This document shows, piece after piece, positions 35,000 to 44,980 of a stretch of DNA of 64,000 bases. The DNA is from Bacteroides sp. (GTDB taxonomy: Bacteria; Bacteroidota; Bacteroidia; Bacteroidales; Bacteroidaceae), in the NCBI RefSeq assembly GCF_028690125.1, contig NZ_JAQVBV010000013.1, positions 61,978-125,977 of the forward strand, written 5' to 3'. Numbering within the stretch: position 1 is the first letter of the stretch; each line of letters begins with the position of its first letter. The notes beneath the pieces are model-generated. The model made no database searches and was not told the origin of the DNA. It worked only from the letters and a program-made list of their open reading frames with translations. Made by a program: the position numbers and the translations under genes.

Positions 35000-36373
35000 T
35001 TATCCTATTTTCTTATTGGCATCCTGTCTGAAATTGTTGAAACCTAATTTAGTCAATCCTGCTTGTACATCAGGATGGCTCATAAAGAGTTTCCACAATA
35101 ATCCTGTCCGGTAATTTTCTATCATAACGGCAATAGGACCTTGGTCAATAGCAAGATAACGTTTCGGATACCAGTTGTCCGTTTCGCTGAAAGCATCGTA
35201 GAAGCCGAATGGACCGAAAACTTTGTCTCCCATATTGTACAGGTGACGCATAACTTCCATCGAGTATTCCGGTGTATAGACAATGGACGAAAGTGCAGCA
35301 GTAGGAGAGATGACACCTTTGTCATCCTGTTCATTCGGAGAATGAGCTGCATATCCGTCTACTGAATAACTGGCTGTCAATCCCCAACAATCAGGTCCGA
35401 AACCTTTGTAATGCTTTGGATTACGAATGCAGTAAGCCCGATTCACTAATGTCAGATTACGCATCTCGTCGAAATAACTAGGACAGTATTCATCTTTTAA
35501 TCCCACAGGATCAAGTCCCAGGAAGGAGTATTGTGCCCAAAAGAGCGGTCCGGCTTCTGTACCCTGATAGCGGAGATGTAATTCGATACCTTCTACTTTG
35601 TGTGGAGAAACGATAGCTCCGTTCTGTGCCCATCCATCATGATAGACAGCTGCGGGTACTCCATGTGTAGGAGAGGAAGCGGCAAGAATATACATAATCA
35701 TACATTCATTATACCCATGTACGGGAAAATCCATCTCCCAACCGTAGGTAGGACTCCAATGCCAGTAGAGAACATTCTGCCCTCCTTGGCGATACCAGTC
35801 CCAGTCTACCTCACGCCAAATCTTGTCAATACGTTTGGCCAATGCTTTTTCTTTCTCGTTCCCATTGACATAATATTGATGAACGGCAAGCAATCCTTGT
35901 ATCAGGAAGGCTGTTTCCACCAAGTCGCCTCCATTGTCTTTCTGGCCGAAAGGTTTTACTTTTCCGGTATCTCCATACCACCAATGCGGATAAGCTCCAT
36001 AAAAGCGATCTGCTTTCTCCAAAAAAGAAACGATTTGCTCCATGCGTGATAACCCTTCTTTACGGGTGACATAACCGCGATCTATTCCCGCAAGAATAGC
36101 CATAATACCGAATCCGCTACCACCGGAAGTAACGACATTTGCATCATTTTCAGGATAAACACCATCTACATGATAACGTTCGGGAGCAAGTCCGCTGTTT
36201 GGTTCTGCTCCGTCCCAAAAATAAAGAAAGGTACGCCGTTGAACTGTATCCAGTAATGCGTCATCGGAGATTTCTGTGCCACTATCAACAGTCTGTCCCG
36301 CAGGTTTGTTTTTACAGGCTCCTACTATTAAAAGTAAGCAAAGGAGCGGCAAGTAAATATAGTTTTTTATCAT
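35000..36373 (-). CDS. GH144-type endo-beta-1,2-glucanase (glucoamylase-like fold), lipoprotein
   Basis: A 457-residue lipoprotein (lipobox VGAC, Cys20). The body is an (alpha/alpha)6-type barrel of the glucoamylase-like family: LDTVQRRTFLYFWDGAEPNSGLAPER, SGGSGFGIMAILAGIDRG, GYNECMIMYILAASSPTH and GPDCWGLTASYSVDGYAAHSP are hallmark stretches. The family includes the GH144 endo-beta-1,2-glucanases first defined in Chitinophaga pinensis. Here it is the last gene of a SusC-SusD-GH3-GH144 cluster. From memory, B. thetaiotaomicron has the same arrangement (BT_3566-BT_3569), with a GH3 active on sophoro-oligosaccharides. It would cut beta-1,2-glucan at the surface or in the periplasm into oligosaccharides for the GH3 enzyme. 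Substrate is inferred from family and context. Confidence 0.85.
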   Translation of the reverse strand: MIKNYIYLPLLCLLLIVGACKNKPAGQTVDSGTEISDDALLDTVQRRTFLYFWDGAEPNSGLAPERYHVDGVYPENDANVVTSGGSGFGIMAILAGIDRGYVTRKEGLSRMEQIVSFLEKADRFYGAYPHWWYGDTGKVKPFGQKDNGGDLVETAFLIQGLLAVHQYYVNGNEKEKALAKRIDKIWREVDWDWYRQGGQNVLYWHWSPTYGWEMDFPVHGYNECMIMYILAASSPTHGVPAAVYHDGWAQNGAIVSPHKVEGIELHLRYQGTEAGPLFWAQYSFLGLDPVGLKDEYCPSYFDEMRNLTLVNRAYCIRNPKHYKGFGPDCWGLTASYSVDGYAAHSPNEQDDKGVISPTAALSSIVYTPEYSMEVMRHLYNMGDKVFGPFGFYDAFSETDNWYPKRYLAIDQGPIAVMIENYRTGLLWKLFMSHPDVQAGLTKLGFNNFRQDANKKIG

Positions 36374-36401
36374 ACTTCAATAGGTTTAATATGAGCGATA
36401 T

Positions 36402-36440
36402 CAACCTGAACTCGATAGATAGTTAATCGAGCTCAGGTTG
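36402..36440 (-). other. Intercistronic hairpin between GH3 and GH144 genes
   Basis: CAACCTGA at 36402-36409 pairs with TCAGGTTG at 36433-36440, and CTCGAT/ATCGAG extends the stem inside. There is no U-tract on the minus strand, so it looks like an RNA-processing or stability hairpin rather than a full terminator. Confidence 0.5.
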
Positions 36441-36445
36441 GTTTA

Positions 36446-38767
36446 TCATTCGCGTAATGTGAATTTTGCTGATTTTACGTCCCGGCTGTTCGTACCAATC
36501 ATAACTTCAAATTCACCCGGCTCGGCAACAAATTGCAGGTCATAATTATAGTATTTCAGCATTTCCGGTGCTATTTTGAAATAAACATATTTCACGTCTC
36601 CCGGTTCCAGAAATATTTTTTGGAAACCTTTCAATTCTTTGACGGGGCGGGTAGAACTGCCCATCAGATCACGGATATAAAGCTGTACTACTTCTGTACC
36701 GGGCCAGTTTCCTGTATTGGTGACCTGCACTGTGGCTGTCAGTTCACCAGTCATATCGATGCTGGAATGAGATAAAGCCACATCGCTATAAGAGAAGGTA
36801 GTATATGAAAGCCCATAACCGAATGGATAAAGCGGTTCATTATCTACATCCAGATAATTAGTGCGGAACTTTTCAAACCATTTACCTTCGGCCAGTGGTC
36901 GTCCCGTATTCTTATGTGCATAATAAAGAGGAATCTGACCAACATTCTTAGGAAAACTCATTGTCAGCTTACCTCCCGGATTAACATAACCGAACAGGGC
37001 ATCTCCAATAGCATAGGCTGCCTCACTACCGCCAAACCATACATTCAGTATAGTAGGTACATTTTCCTGTTCCCAGTTTAGTGTGAGTGGACGCCCGGTG
37101 AATAATACAAGTACTACAGGCTTCCCTGTTTTCATTAACTCTTTCAATAAGTTCTGCTGTACATCCGGAATATTCAGGTCTGTCCGACTACTACTTTCTC
37201 CACTCATCTCCGAAGATTCACCTAAAGCTGCAATGACAATATCAGACTGACGGGCTACGTTTAGAGCTTCATCCAATAATTCCTGATCTGTCCGGTTATC
37301 CCGGTTCAGTGAACGCCCGAACATTGTGGCACGTTCTTCGTAAGCTGCATCACTAATCAGGTTACTACCTTTTGCATAGAGGATATTAGCCTTTCCCGCA
37401 GTCATCTCTTTCAAGCCTTCTATCAATGACGGACAACGATCCAATACAGCTGCTACACTCCAAGTACCCGGCATATTTGCCCTACTGTCAGCTAACGGGC
37501 CTATCACAGCAATATTACCTTTCGGCTTGAAAGGTAGCAAAGGTTCCGGAGCTACTCCCGGGCGTCCTGGTACAGGATCGTTTTTCAGCAAAACAAAACT
37601 TTCAGCTGCAATTGTGCGAGCTGCATCACGATGCGCTTTTGTAAATATGTCACGCGCCGGACGTTTCGGGTCACAGTATTTATATGGATTATCAAACAAT
37701 CCTAACTTATATTTAGCTTCCAGAATACGTCTGCAAGCTGTGTTCAATGTTTCCATTGAAACTTTTCCTTCCTCAACAGATTTTTTCAGTGTACCAACAA
37801 ATCCTTCGCTGACCATATCCATATCGACTCCGGCGTTGATAGCCCGTGCAGATACTTCTTGCAGATTACCGATTCCGTGGTCTATCATCTCAGAAATTCC
37901 CGTATAGTCGGTAACAACGAAACCATTGAATCCCCATTGACCACGCAAAACATCCGTCATCAACCATTTATTGGCAGTAGCAGGAACACCATCTACTTCG
38001 TTGAACGATGCCATCACACTACCTACACCTGCTTCTACAGCAGCTTCGTAGGGTAACATATAGTCATTGAACATCCGTTGGCGGCTCATATCCACCGTGT
38101 TGTAATCACGTCCGGCTTCGCTTGCTCCATATAATGCAAAGTGTTTTACACACGCCATAATTTCATCATTTCGTTGCATATTCTTCCCTTGATAACCGTT
38201 TACCATTGCTTCGGCAATCATTGCTCCCAGAAATGGATCTTCACCGCTACCTTCGGATACACGCCCCCAACGGGGATCACGTGAGATATCTACCATCGGA
38301 CTAAATGTCCAGTTGATGCCATCTGCACTAGCCTCAACAGCAGCGATACGTGCCGATTCTTCAATTGCAGTCATGTCCCAGGTACAAGATAACGCTAACG
38401 GAATTGGAAACATCGTTTCGTATCCATGAATCACATCCATTCCGAAAAGTAACGGAATACCAAGACGGGAATTCTCTACGGCCTGTTTCTGTACATCCAT
38501 AATCCGGTCTACACCTTTCAGATTGAAAAGACCTCCTACTTCGCCCTTCTTTATTTTGGCAGCAATATCACTGCTTTTGGCTTGCCCCGTAGTAATTTCC
38601 CCTGTCACCGGAAGATTTAACTGTCCAATCTTCTCTTCCAGAGTCATTTTTTTCATGAGAGCATCGATAAAACGATTCATATCTTGTGGCGACTTTTGTG
38701 CCGCCACATTCATAAGTCCTGCCGAAAGTAGCAGGACTAGTAAACTTAATTTCTTACAGTTCATCAT
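36446..38767 (-). CDS. GH3 beta-glucosidase
   Basis: A 773-residue enzyme with signal peptide (MNCKKLSLLVLLLSAGLMNVAA, allowing the second Met as start). The GH3 N-terminal (beta/alpha)8 domain carries WTFSPMVDISRDPRWGR, and the nucleophile D287 lies in GFVVTDYTG. The (alpha/beta)6 sandwich domain follows, with ALGESSEMSGESSSR holding the likely acid/base Glu. A fibronectin III-like C-terminal domain starts with YPFGYGLSYTTFSYSD. It lies between SusD (12 bp away) and GH144, so it should hydrolyse oligosaccharides released from beta-1,2-glucan (sophorose series) in the periplasm. Linkage specificity is from context. Confidence 0.92.
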   Translation of the reverse strand: MMNCKKLSLLVLLLSAGLMNVAAQKSPQDMNRFIDALMKKMTLEEKIGQLNLPVTGEITTGQAKSSDIAAKIKKGEVGGLFNLKGVDRIMDVQKQAVENSRLGIPLLFGMDVIHGYETMFPIPLALSCTWDMTAIEESARIAAVEASADGINWTFSPMVDISRDPRWGRVSEGSGEDPFLGAMIAEAMVNGYQGKNMQRNDEIMACVKHFALYGASEAGRDYNTVDMSRQRMFNDYMLPYEAAVEAGVGSVMASFNEVDGVPATANKWLMTDVLRGQWGFNGFVVTDYTGISEMIDHGIGNLQEVSARAINAGVDMDMVSEGFVGTLKKSVEEGKVSMETLNTACRRILEAKYKLGLFDNPYKYCDPKRPARDIFTKAHRDAARTIAAESFVLLKNDPVPGRPGVAPEPLLPFKPKGNIAVIGPLADSRANMPGTWSVAAVLDRCPSLIEGLKEMTAGKANILYAKGSNLISDAAYEERATMFGRSLNRDNRTDQELLDEALNVARQSDIVIAALGESSEMSGESSSRTDLNIPDVQQNLLKELMKTGKPVVLVLFTGRPLTLNWEQENVPTILNVWFGGSEAAYAIGDALFGYVNPGGKLTMSFPKNVGQIPLYYAHKNTGRPLAEGKWFEKFRTNYLDVDNEPLYPFGYGLSYTTFSYSDVALSHSSIDMTGELTATVQVTNTGNWPGTEVVQLYIRDLMGSSTRPVKELKGFQKIFLEPGDVKYVYFKIAPEMLKYYNYDLQFVAEPGEFEVMIGTNSRDVKSAKFTLRE

Positions 38768-38779
38768 TCTAGCTAGTTT

Positions 38780-40315
38780 TTATTGAATATAGTCAGGATT
38801 CTGTACTAACACTCCTTTTGATTTATCAATTTCTGACTGAGGCAATGGGAGCAATGCATTCTTAGGTTGGTAATTTACCTTTCCGGCAGCATGTAATACT
38901 TCACTGGCAATACCCCAACGAACCAAATCATAAAAACGGTCGAATTCCATTCCTAATTCTACACGGCGTTCGTGACGGATAGCTTCGCGAAGTTTTGTCT
39001 GGTCATTCGTTGTCACTTTACTCAGTATACTTGTATCCTTGCCTCTGGCACGTGCACGTACCATTTCGAGAAAATCAACGGCTTCTTCGGGGATTCCTTT
39101 TTCATTTGCCGATTCTGCTGCCATTAATACTACGTCTGCGTATCGGATCAGACGGATGTTCACCCAGAATCCTTTATTGGTAAATTCCTTGCGTAATGCC
39201 GGGTCCGTATAAACTTTCTTATTGAAGTAAGCACCTATTGCCGGCGATACTGGAGATTCTCCATAAGGCGTATTAGTGTTTTCCGGGGTGATAGGGTCAC
39301 TATCCGACCTGCGGAAATAGAGTAGAGTTGCATCTTTACGCGGGTCATTAGGTTCATAAGCTTCTGCCATATATTCAGTTGCCATATTCCAACCCCATCC
39401 AAGGTCCCATTTATCAGCTCCCCGCACTCCTTGTACTTCTGCAAACTGACTGCCAATAATATCACTTTGAGGAAGAGCAGCTGTTGCGGTACATTGAAGC
39501 TCAAATATAGAACCCCCGCTGTTTTCTCCATCATCCGTAAATATCTCGTCATACGGAGTTTTGAGATTATATAATCCTTTATTGATGACATCGGTTGAAG
39601 CGGTGTACATATTGTTCCAATCGTTACGCATCATATAAGTACGTGCATGTAAGGAACGGGCTGCTCCCCAAGTGAGTCGTCCAGTATATTCGCTGCTCCA
39701 AGTATCGGGGAGATTTTCTTCTGCTGTCTTAAGATCTTTATCAATTTGTTCGTAGATCTTTTCGGCAGTAGTTTTCGGAATATTAGCTTCGGAAGCGTCG
39801 TTGATCTTGTAAGTAACTAATGGAACTTGACCAAAAGCCCGTACCAGATTGAAATAACAGTAAGCACGGAAGAAAGAGGCTTCACCCTTGTTGATCATGT
39901 CCTCAGTTTCTGTTTGACCGGCTGTTTCTTTAGCGGCAATCGCTTCGAGAATATCATTACACTGATAAATAACAGCGTAATTCTGTCCCCAATAAGCTCC
40001 TAATAGTCCGTTGGTAGCTGTGTAAACAAAGTCGTCGTACATTTCAGCTATGTCCGAGCCGTCACTGGCAATACTACCTTTTTCCGCATCTTCGGAACGG
40101 AAACTGTGAATGGCAAATGCAGGAGGACCGGCAGTAATATTATAATTACGCATCAGTGTGTACACGTTGTAAATTTTTCCGTTCACCAGTGCATTCGGAT
40201 TATCATCCTCAGTGAACTGTCCCTGTGGGCTGCGATCCAGAAAGTCGCTGCAGCTACTGATAGCTATTGCTGCGGCAGCGATAAAGGTCGATAAGATATA
40301 TTTAGTCAGTTTCAT
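38780..40315 (-). CDS. SusD-like glycan-binding lipoprotein
   Basis: A 511-residue surface lipoprotein (SSCSDFLDRSPQG, Cys22). It has the SusD/RagB features: N-terminal helices with QCNDILEAI and GEASFFRAYCYFNLVRAFGQVPL (TPR-like), and the C-terminal RHERRVELGMEFDRFYDLVRWG signature, ending in LLPLPQSEIDKS and QNPDY. It forms the lid of the SusC transporter and binds the glycan at the cell surface. It follows SusC by 23 bp and precedes the GH3 gene by 12 bp. The expected ligand is beta-1,2-glucan from the enzymes in the locus. Confidence 0.95.
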   Translation of the reverse strand: MKLTKYILSTFIAAAAIAISSCSDFLDRSPQGQFTEDDNPNALVNGKIYNVYTLMRNYNITAGPPAFAIHSFRSEDAEKGSIASDGSDIAEMYDDFVYTATNGLLGAYWGQNYAVIYQCNDILEAIAAKETAGQTETEDMINKGEASFFRAYCYFNLVRAFGQVPLVTYKINDASEANIPKTTAEKIYEQIDKDLKTAEENLPDTWSSEYTGRLTWGAARSLHARTYMMRNDWNNMYTASTDVINKGLYNLKTPYDEIFTDDGENSGGSIFELQCTATAALPQSDIIGSQFAEVQGVRGADKWDLGWGWNMATEYMAEAYEPNDPRKDATLLYFRRSDSDPITPENTNTPYGESPVSPAIGAYFNKKVYTDPALRKEFTNKGFWVNIRLIRYADVVLMAAESANEKGIPEEAVDFLEMVRARARGKDTSILSKVTTNDQTKLREAIRHERRVELGMEFDRFYDLVRWGIASEVLHAAGKVNYQPKNALLPLPQSEIDKSKGVLVQNPDYIQ

Positions 40316-40338
40316 ATTTCAATCAGTTATTAATGGTT

Positions 40339-43300
40339 TTAGAAGGTTAAGTTAATACCGAATGTATAAACAACAGGTACAGGGTAACTTCCGTTATCTA
40401 CCCCGAAAGCGGTAGCTGTACCACCTAATTCAGGGGAGTAACCGGTGTTATGCTTCCAGGTTTTAAGGTTCTGTATATTGACGTAAACTTTCAGAGCTTG
40501 CAAGCGGATCTTTTCTAGTAGTCCTTTGTCGAAAGCATAAGCCAGTTGTACGTTACGGATGCGGAAGAAACTACCATCTTCAATATAATAATCAGAGTTC
40601 AGCATATTGATGGAATGTTTGGAGTCCAACAGCGGTTGGCTGTTGGAGGTACCTTCACCACGCCAACGATCCAGGCGTTGCGCCAGATAGTTGAACTGTG
40701 CAAAGTTATAGTTATCCCAGGTACGGAAAATCTCGTTTCCGTGCTGTCCCATCATGTCAATGCCTAAAGTCCAGTTTTTGTAAGTCAGTCCCAGAGACAA
40801 ACCGTAAGTAAAGTCTGGAGTAGGATTACCGATCATGGTACGGTCTTCGGGAGTGATATCCCCACTACGATCTACATCAGCAAATTTCAGGTCACCAGGG
40901 GTAACAGTGGCGAGTGTGTTTTTAGGAGAAGAGTTGATATCTTGCTGTGATTGGTATACACCTGCCACTTTGTAACCATAGAAATATCCGATTGGATAAC
41001 CGGCCATGGTATAGCTTTGTTGCTTGTCACCTGCAATAATGGAATATCCATCCTGAACGAGGCTCTTTACTTTATTCTTGATTGTGGTGAGATTGGCACT
41101 GACTGAGTATCCCCAATCGCCTATCTGGTCACGCCAGGTAAGAGCCATTTCCACACCTTTGTTTTCAATCTCTCCTAAGTTACCGATGCCCGGAACTGTT
41201 CCTGAGATACCGGGAACTTCTGCAAGAAGGTCTTTCGTATTCTTTTTATAATATACTCCTTCGAAGTGCAGACGATTCCGAAGCACGTTTGTTTCGAATC
41301 CGACTTCCCATGCTTCTACTTTTTCCCACCGAAGGTTAGGATTAGGCAAATAGGCAAGCTGATATCCCGGATAGATGATAGATGGTTTACCAAATACCGC
41401 AGAATAAGCATTTGATAATAGAGGTTCGGCAGGATATGCCCTATCCAAATTCTGGTTACCCAGAGTACCGTAAGATGCTTTGACTTTCAACATATCCAGC
41501 CAAGTGATATCTTTCATAAATTCTTCCTCGCTCATCAGCCAGCCACCTCCTAAAGAGAAGAAATTCTGCCATTCGTTACCTGTGTATGAGAAGGCTGAAG
41601 AACCGTCACGACGGAACGAACCGTTGAATAGATATTTTCCTTTATAGTTGTAGATGACACGTGCGAGTAAAGATACGGTACTTCGTTCCCACTGGGTACT
41701 TTCGTTGGTTGCAGTAGCTGCATCCCCGATGCTTACAAACCATTTGTCCGGATCATCCGGAATGACCAGACCTACTCCTTGTTTACGAGCTCCGCCAAGG
41801 CGGCTCAACGAATTATAGTAGGTGGTGAAACCGGCAGTTGCTGTCAGATTATGGTTACCATTATCAAAACTGTTGGTATAAGTCACTAAGTAGTCACTTT
41901 GCACTTTTGTCTCATTCTCTTTGAATTGGCTGATTTCAGTCTTACCCGTTCCTAAAGTAGAAACATCACCACTAACGGCGTCATCATAAACTTTCACGAT
42001 GGGCGTATAAGTCCGTCCGTTGTTGGAAGCATAATCCATAGAGAATGTTGTTTTGAAAGTAAAATGGTCCAAAAAGTCCACTTCGCCGTAGATACTTCCT
42101 GATGCACGATAATTTTCAGCTTTAGTTTTATTGGCTTTTAATTCCACATCGACCATAGGATTGTTGATCTGTGCTTTCTGGAATTCAGGTAAAGCAGCAT
42201 AAAGACCGAATTCATTATTATATACGGGAGCAATAGGAGTGGCACGGAGTGCACCTAATACTTGTTTGGCATCTGCCGGAAGCATACGGGCTCCGTTGAA
42301 CTGGAATCCTACTTTCAGGTAATCAGTGATTTTGTAATCATTGCTTGCATTGATTGTTACTTTACTGTATTTTTCATGCTTAATATTACCTTGCTCGTGA
42401 GAATAACCTACACCTAGATAGAAACTGTGTTTAGGAGAAGCACCGGTAATGCTGATGTTATTATTGGTAACAAAAGCAGTCTGGAAGATTTCATCCTGCC
42501 AGTCGGTATTGGCATCCCAGCCCGTGTAGTCGAACGGATTATCTTTCTGGTTGGAAAGCTGTTCGCTGTAGAGTTGTCTGAATTGTGGTCCATTAACAAG
42601 ATCTATTTTGTCTACTACTTTTTTGAAGCCAAAGGAAGTATTAATGTTCACTAATGTCTGTCCTTCTTTAGCTTTCTTAGTGGTAATAATGATAACACCG
42701 TTTGCACCGCGTACACCAAAGATTGCTAATGAAGAAGGGTCTTTCAGAATTTCCATAGACTCAATATCTTCCGGGTTAAGGAAGTTGATATTATCGTTGA
42801 ATAGTCCATCCACAATATACAAAGGTTTGTATCCATTGATGGAGTTTGTACCACGGATACGTATTTCAGGATCAGAACCTGCCCGTCCGGAGTTTACGAT
42901 TTGTACACCGGCTACCTTTCCTTGAAGCGAAGAAAGAGGGTTTGTTGCCGGTTTATTAGCAATTTCGTCTCCTTTGATGTTGGTAATGGTACCTGTCAAG
43001 TCCCTTTTCTTCGCGCTACCGTATCCGATGACAACTGTCTCGTCCAATAACTGTGAATCATCTTTTAGGATGACATTAATAACACTCTGTGTACCTACTT
43101 TGATACTTTGTGGAGTCATTCCCACATACGAGAATACTAACACGTCTTCCGGGGTTGCAGAAATTGAATATTTACCATCTATATTTGTGATGGCACCGGT
43201 AGAAGTCCCTTGTACGAGCACTGTTGCGCCTATCAACGGTTCATTGGCAGAGTCTGTTACTGTTCCTGTTACCGTTTTGGTCTGTGCAAAAGTGGAAACA

Positions 43301-43386
43301 GAAGTCAGCAACAAGCAAGCGAGCATCATGATGCTCTTAAACCTGAAGGCTTTTTGTTGAAGATGTTGTAAAGATCTAGTCCTCAT
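40339..43386 (-). CDS. SusC-like TonB-dependent glycan transporter
   Basis: A 1015-residue outer-membrane transporter with signal peptide ending STFAQ. Residues about 37-115 form the SusC-type carboxypeptidase-regulatory domain (VTGTVTDSANEPLIGATVLV, YSISATPEDVLVFSYVGM). A TonB-box-like DETVVIGYG and plug (QGKVAGVQIVNSGRAGSDPE, IRGTNSINGYKPLYIVDG) follow to about 235, then a barrel ending in FGINLTF. There is no extra N-terminal signalling domain, so control by anti-sigma/ECF factors is unlikely. It is the first gene of the minus-strand beta-1,2-glucan-type locus. No hybrid two-component or SusR-like regulator is adjacent. Confidence 0.95.
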   Translation of the reverse strand: MRTRSLQHLQQKAFRFKSIMMLACLLLTSVSTFAQTKTVTGTVTDSANEPLIGATVLVQGTSTGAITNIDGKYSISATPEDVLVFSYVGMTPQSIKVGTQSVINVILKDDSQLLDETVVIGYGSAKKRDLTGTITNIKGDEIANKPATNPLSSLQGKVAGVQIVNSGRAGSDPEIRIRGTNSINGYKPLYIVDGLFNDNINFLNPEDIESMEILKDPSSLAIFGVRGANGVIIITTKKAKEGQTLVNINTSFGFKKVVDKIDLVNGPQFRQLYSEQLSNQKDNPFDYTGWDANTDWQDEIFQTAFVTNNNISITGASPKHSFYLGVGYSHEQGNIKHEKYSKVTINASNDYKITDYLKVGFQFNGARMLPADAKQVLGALRATPIAPVYNNEFGLYAALPEFQKAQINNPMVDVELKANKTKAENYRASGSIYGEVDFLDHFTFKTTFSMDYASNNGRTYTPIVKVYDDAVSGDVSTLGTGKTEISQFKENETKVQSDYLVTYTNSFDNGNHNLTATAGFTTYYNSLSRLGGARKQGVGLVIPDDPDKWFVSIGDAATATNESTQWERSTVSLLARVIYNYKGKYLFNGSFRRDGSSAFSYTGNEWQNFFSLGGGWLMSEEEFMKDITWLDMLKVKASYGTLGNQNLDRAYPAEPLLSNAYSAVFGKPSIIYPGYQLAYLPNPNLRWEKVEAWEVGFETNVLRNRLHFEGVYYKKNTKDLLAEVPGISGTVPGIGNLGEIENKGVEMALTWRDQIGDWGYSVSANLTTIKNKVKSLVQDGYSIIAGDKQQSYTMAGYPIGYFYGYKVAGVYQSQQDINSSPKNTLATVTPGDLKFADVDRSGDITPEDRTMIGNPTPDFTYGLSLGLTYKNWTLGIDMMGQHGNEIFRTWDNYNFAQFNYLAQRLDRWRGEGTSNSQPLLDSKHSINMLNSDYYIEDGSFFRIRNVQLAYAFDKGLLEKIRLQALKVYVNIQNLKTWKHNTGYSPELGGTATAFGVDNGSYPVPVVYTFGINLTF

Positions 43387-44158
43387 TGCATTAAATTTTT
43401 CTATTTGTTATTATTTAGGTTGAAGTCTTTCTTGCCCTCTTAGGCCAAAGTCTTAAATGCAACAAATAAAATGCAAAAAAGATTTTGGAAAAGGGTAGAA
43501 TGCCTGTTTTTAACACAAGGGTAAGGGTAAACTAAAACAGTTGTTAAGTAGTACAGATACTAATATGATTTTGATATATTATTTCAAATAAGACTTCAAC
43601 GGACTCTTTGCAATTAGTGAGCATTTTTTGTTACCATGCTCTTACTTTGCTACCACAGTTGCTTTTCCACACTTGATTTATTTTTAGCGAATCTAACGTT
43701 GAACTCAAAAATTAAGATAGAAAAAAGACTAGTACCACCGAATTTAGCCTCGAATGGATATATGTGTTTTTTTCTTTGTCATTTTACCGATAGATAGTAT
43801 GATGAATTATTGATTGGTCTAAGGCAAGATAAGCGGATATTTCAATACCTTGTAAAATTTAAGGATGTGCTTTATGTCGGTGCGGTTTCTTTTCTCAATT
43901 TTTGTAGCGTGAAACGCTCATCTTTTCTTCTGATGACTAGTTTCCCACTAGTGTGAATTTCTTTTTAGTATAGTGCTTTTTTTTATTTGTTGGTACTTAT
44001 AGAATTATTTGCAATTATTTTTCTGTTGAAAAAATAGGATATATTGTTTTTTTTCTTTAATATTGCAGTTAAAGGATGCAGAATTATATTCATATGTTCT
44101 TAAAATAATTAATGCCAGATACTTTTTGTTTATGTTATTAATATAAAATTGAACTATT
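43387..44158. other. 772-bp non-coding region between the SusC operon and an unknown lipoprotein
   Basis: No reading frame of substance and no clear TAnnTTTG promoter were found on either strand. The only small structure noted is ACTAGT-TTCCC-ACTAGT at 43936-43952. The leader of the SusC operon and its regulatory site should lie in the left part. A small RNA cannot be excluded by eye. Confidence 0.5.
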
Positions 44159-44959
44159 ATGAAAAAAAGAACATTTTGCTGTAAGTTATTTACTTTTGGT
44201 TTGCTTCTATTAAGTTGTACTAATGAGTATGATGAATTAGCACTAGAAAAAGATTCTAAAAAAGACTTGAAAGAGTTGTCTTCTGCATACTCTTGTAATG
44301 GAAGTGGACAGTGCTTGCCTGTTGTTACAGTTACGCATCTGAATAAATATTCGTCAACTCCCGGGACTATGGTTACCTGGACATATGGATATACCCCTCA
44401 TGAAAATCTAATATTTTCATATAAATTGGCATCTGGTTATACTGTTTCCGAAAGTATTAGTTCAAGTGGAAGCCTTTTCTTCTCAAATAATTCGACAAAC
44501 TATACTTTTACTTGTACGTTTTCCTGCAAAGAACTAATATCTTCTAATTGCTCTTCATGTAAGAAAACCTATAGTCTTGTTGTGAAGGAAGATTCTGGAA
44601 CTCTTGGTCCGTTGGGAGATTGTCAAAGGAATTATTTATCATATTCCATGCAGACCAATTATTCTAGCATTATTCTAAAAACAGAGAGTTCAGGTTCTAT
44701 TATAGAGGATAAAAAAAACTATATGAAAGTAGACAGCTATAAAATATATAAACAAAAATCTTGGTCTGAGTTGGAACTAGTTCAGTCTGGGAAAGTAGTC
44801 CCCGATGTTACAGTTATAAATTATTCATATGATCCTAGTTGTCATTATGAAATAAGGTTCTATAGTAGTACTTGCGAAAATAATGACAAACATTACTTGT
44901 ATGCAACTTATTTTGAGAGGATAACCCAACCTTTTTTGACTTTAATGAAAATTCATTAG
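44159..44959 (+). CDS. Unrecognised cysteine-rich lipoprotein
   Basis: A 266-residue protein with a lipoprotein signal (FGLLLLSC, Cys20). Besides the lipobox it has nine cysteines in the mature part, several paired closely (CNGSGQC near 46, CTFSC near 121, CSSC near 131), plus single ones near 154, 227 and 238. It is rich in Ser, Thr and Tyr. This suggests disulphide-linked small domains outside the cytoplasm. I recognise no family. The next gene starts 21 bp later, so they are probably one operon. Base composition is more AT-rich than in the following gene. Confidence 0.6.
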   Translation: MKKRTFCCKLFTFGLLLLSCTNEYDELALEKDSKKDLKELSSAYSCNGSGQCLPVVTVTHLNKYSSTPGTMVTWTYGYTPHENLIFSYKLASGYTVSESISSSGSLFFSNNSTNYTFTCTFSCKELISSNCSSCKKTYSLVVKEDSGTLGPLGDCQRNYLSYSMQTNYSSIILKTESSGSIIEDKKNYMKVDSYKIYKQKSWSELELVQSGKVVPDVTVINYSYDPSCHYEIRFYSSTCENNDKHYLYATYFERITQPFLTLMKIH

Positions 44960-44980
44960 TACTGATTAATAAATACAACA

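Noticed and set aside
43936..43952. ACTAGT-TTCCC-ACTAGT as an operator
   Set aside because: Arms of six bases are too short to stand out in 772 bp of AT-rich DNA, and no promoter lies beside it.
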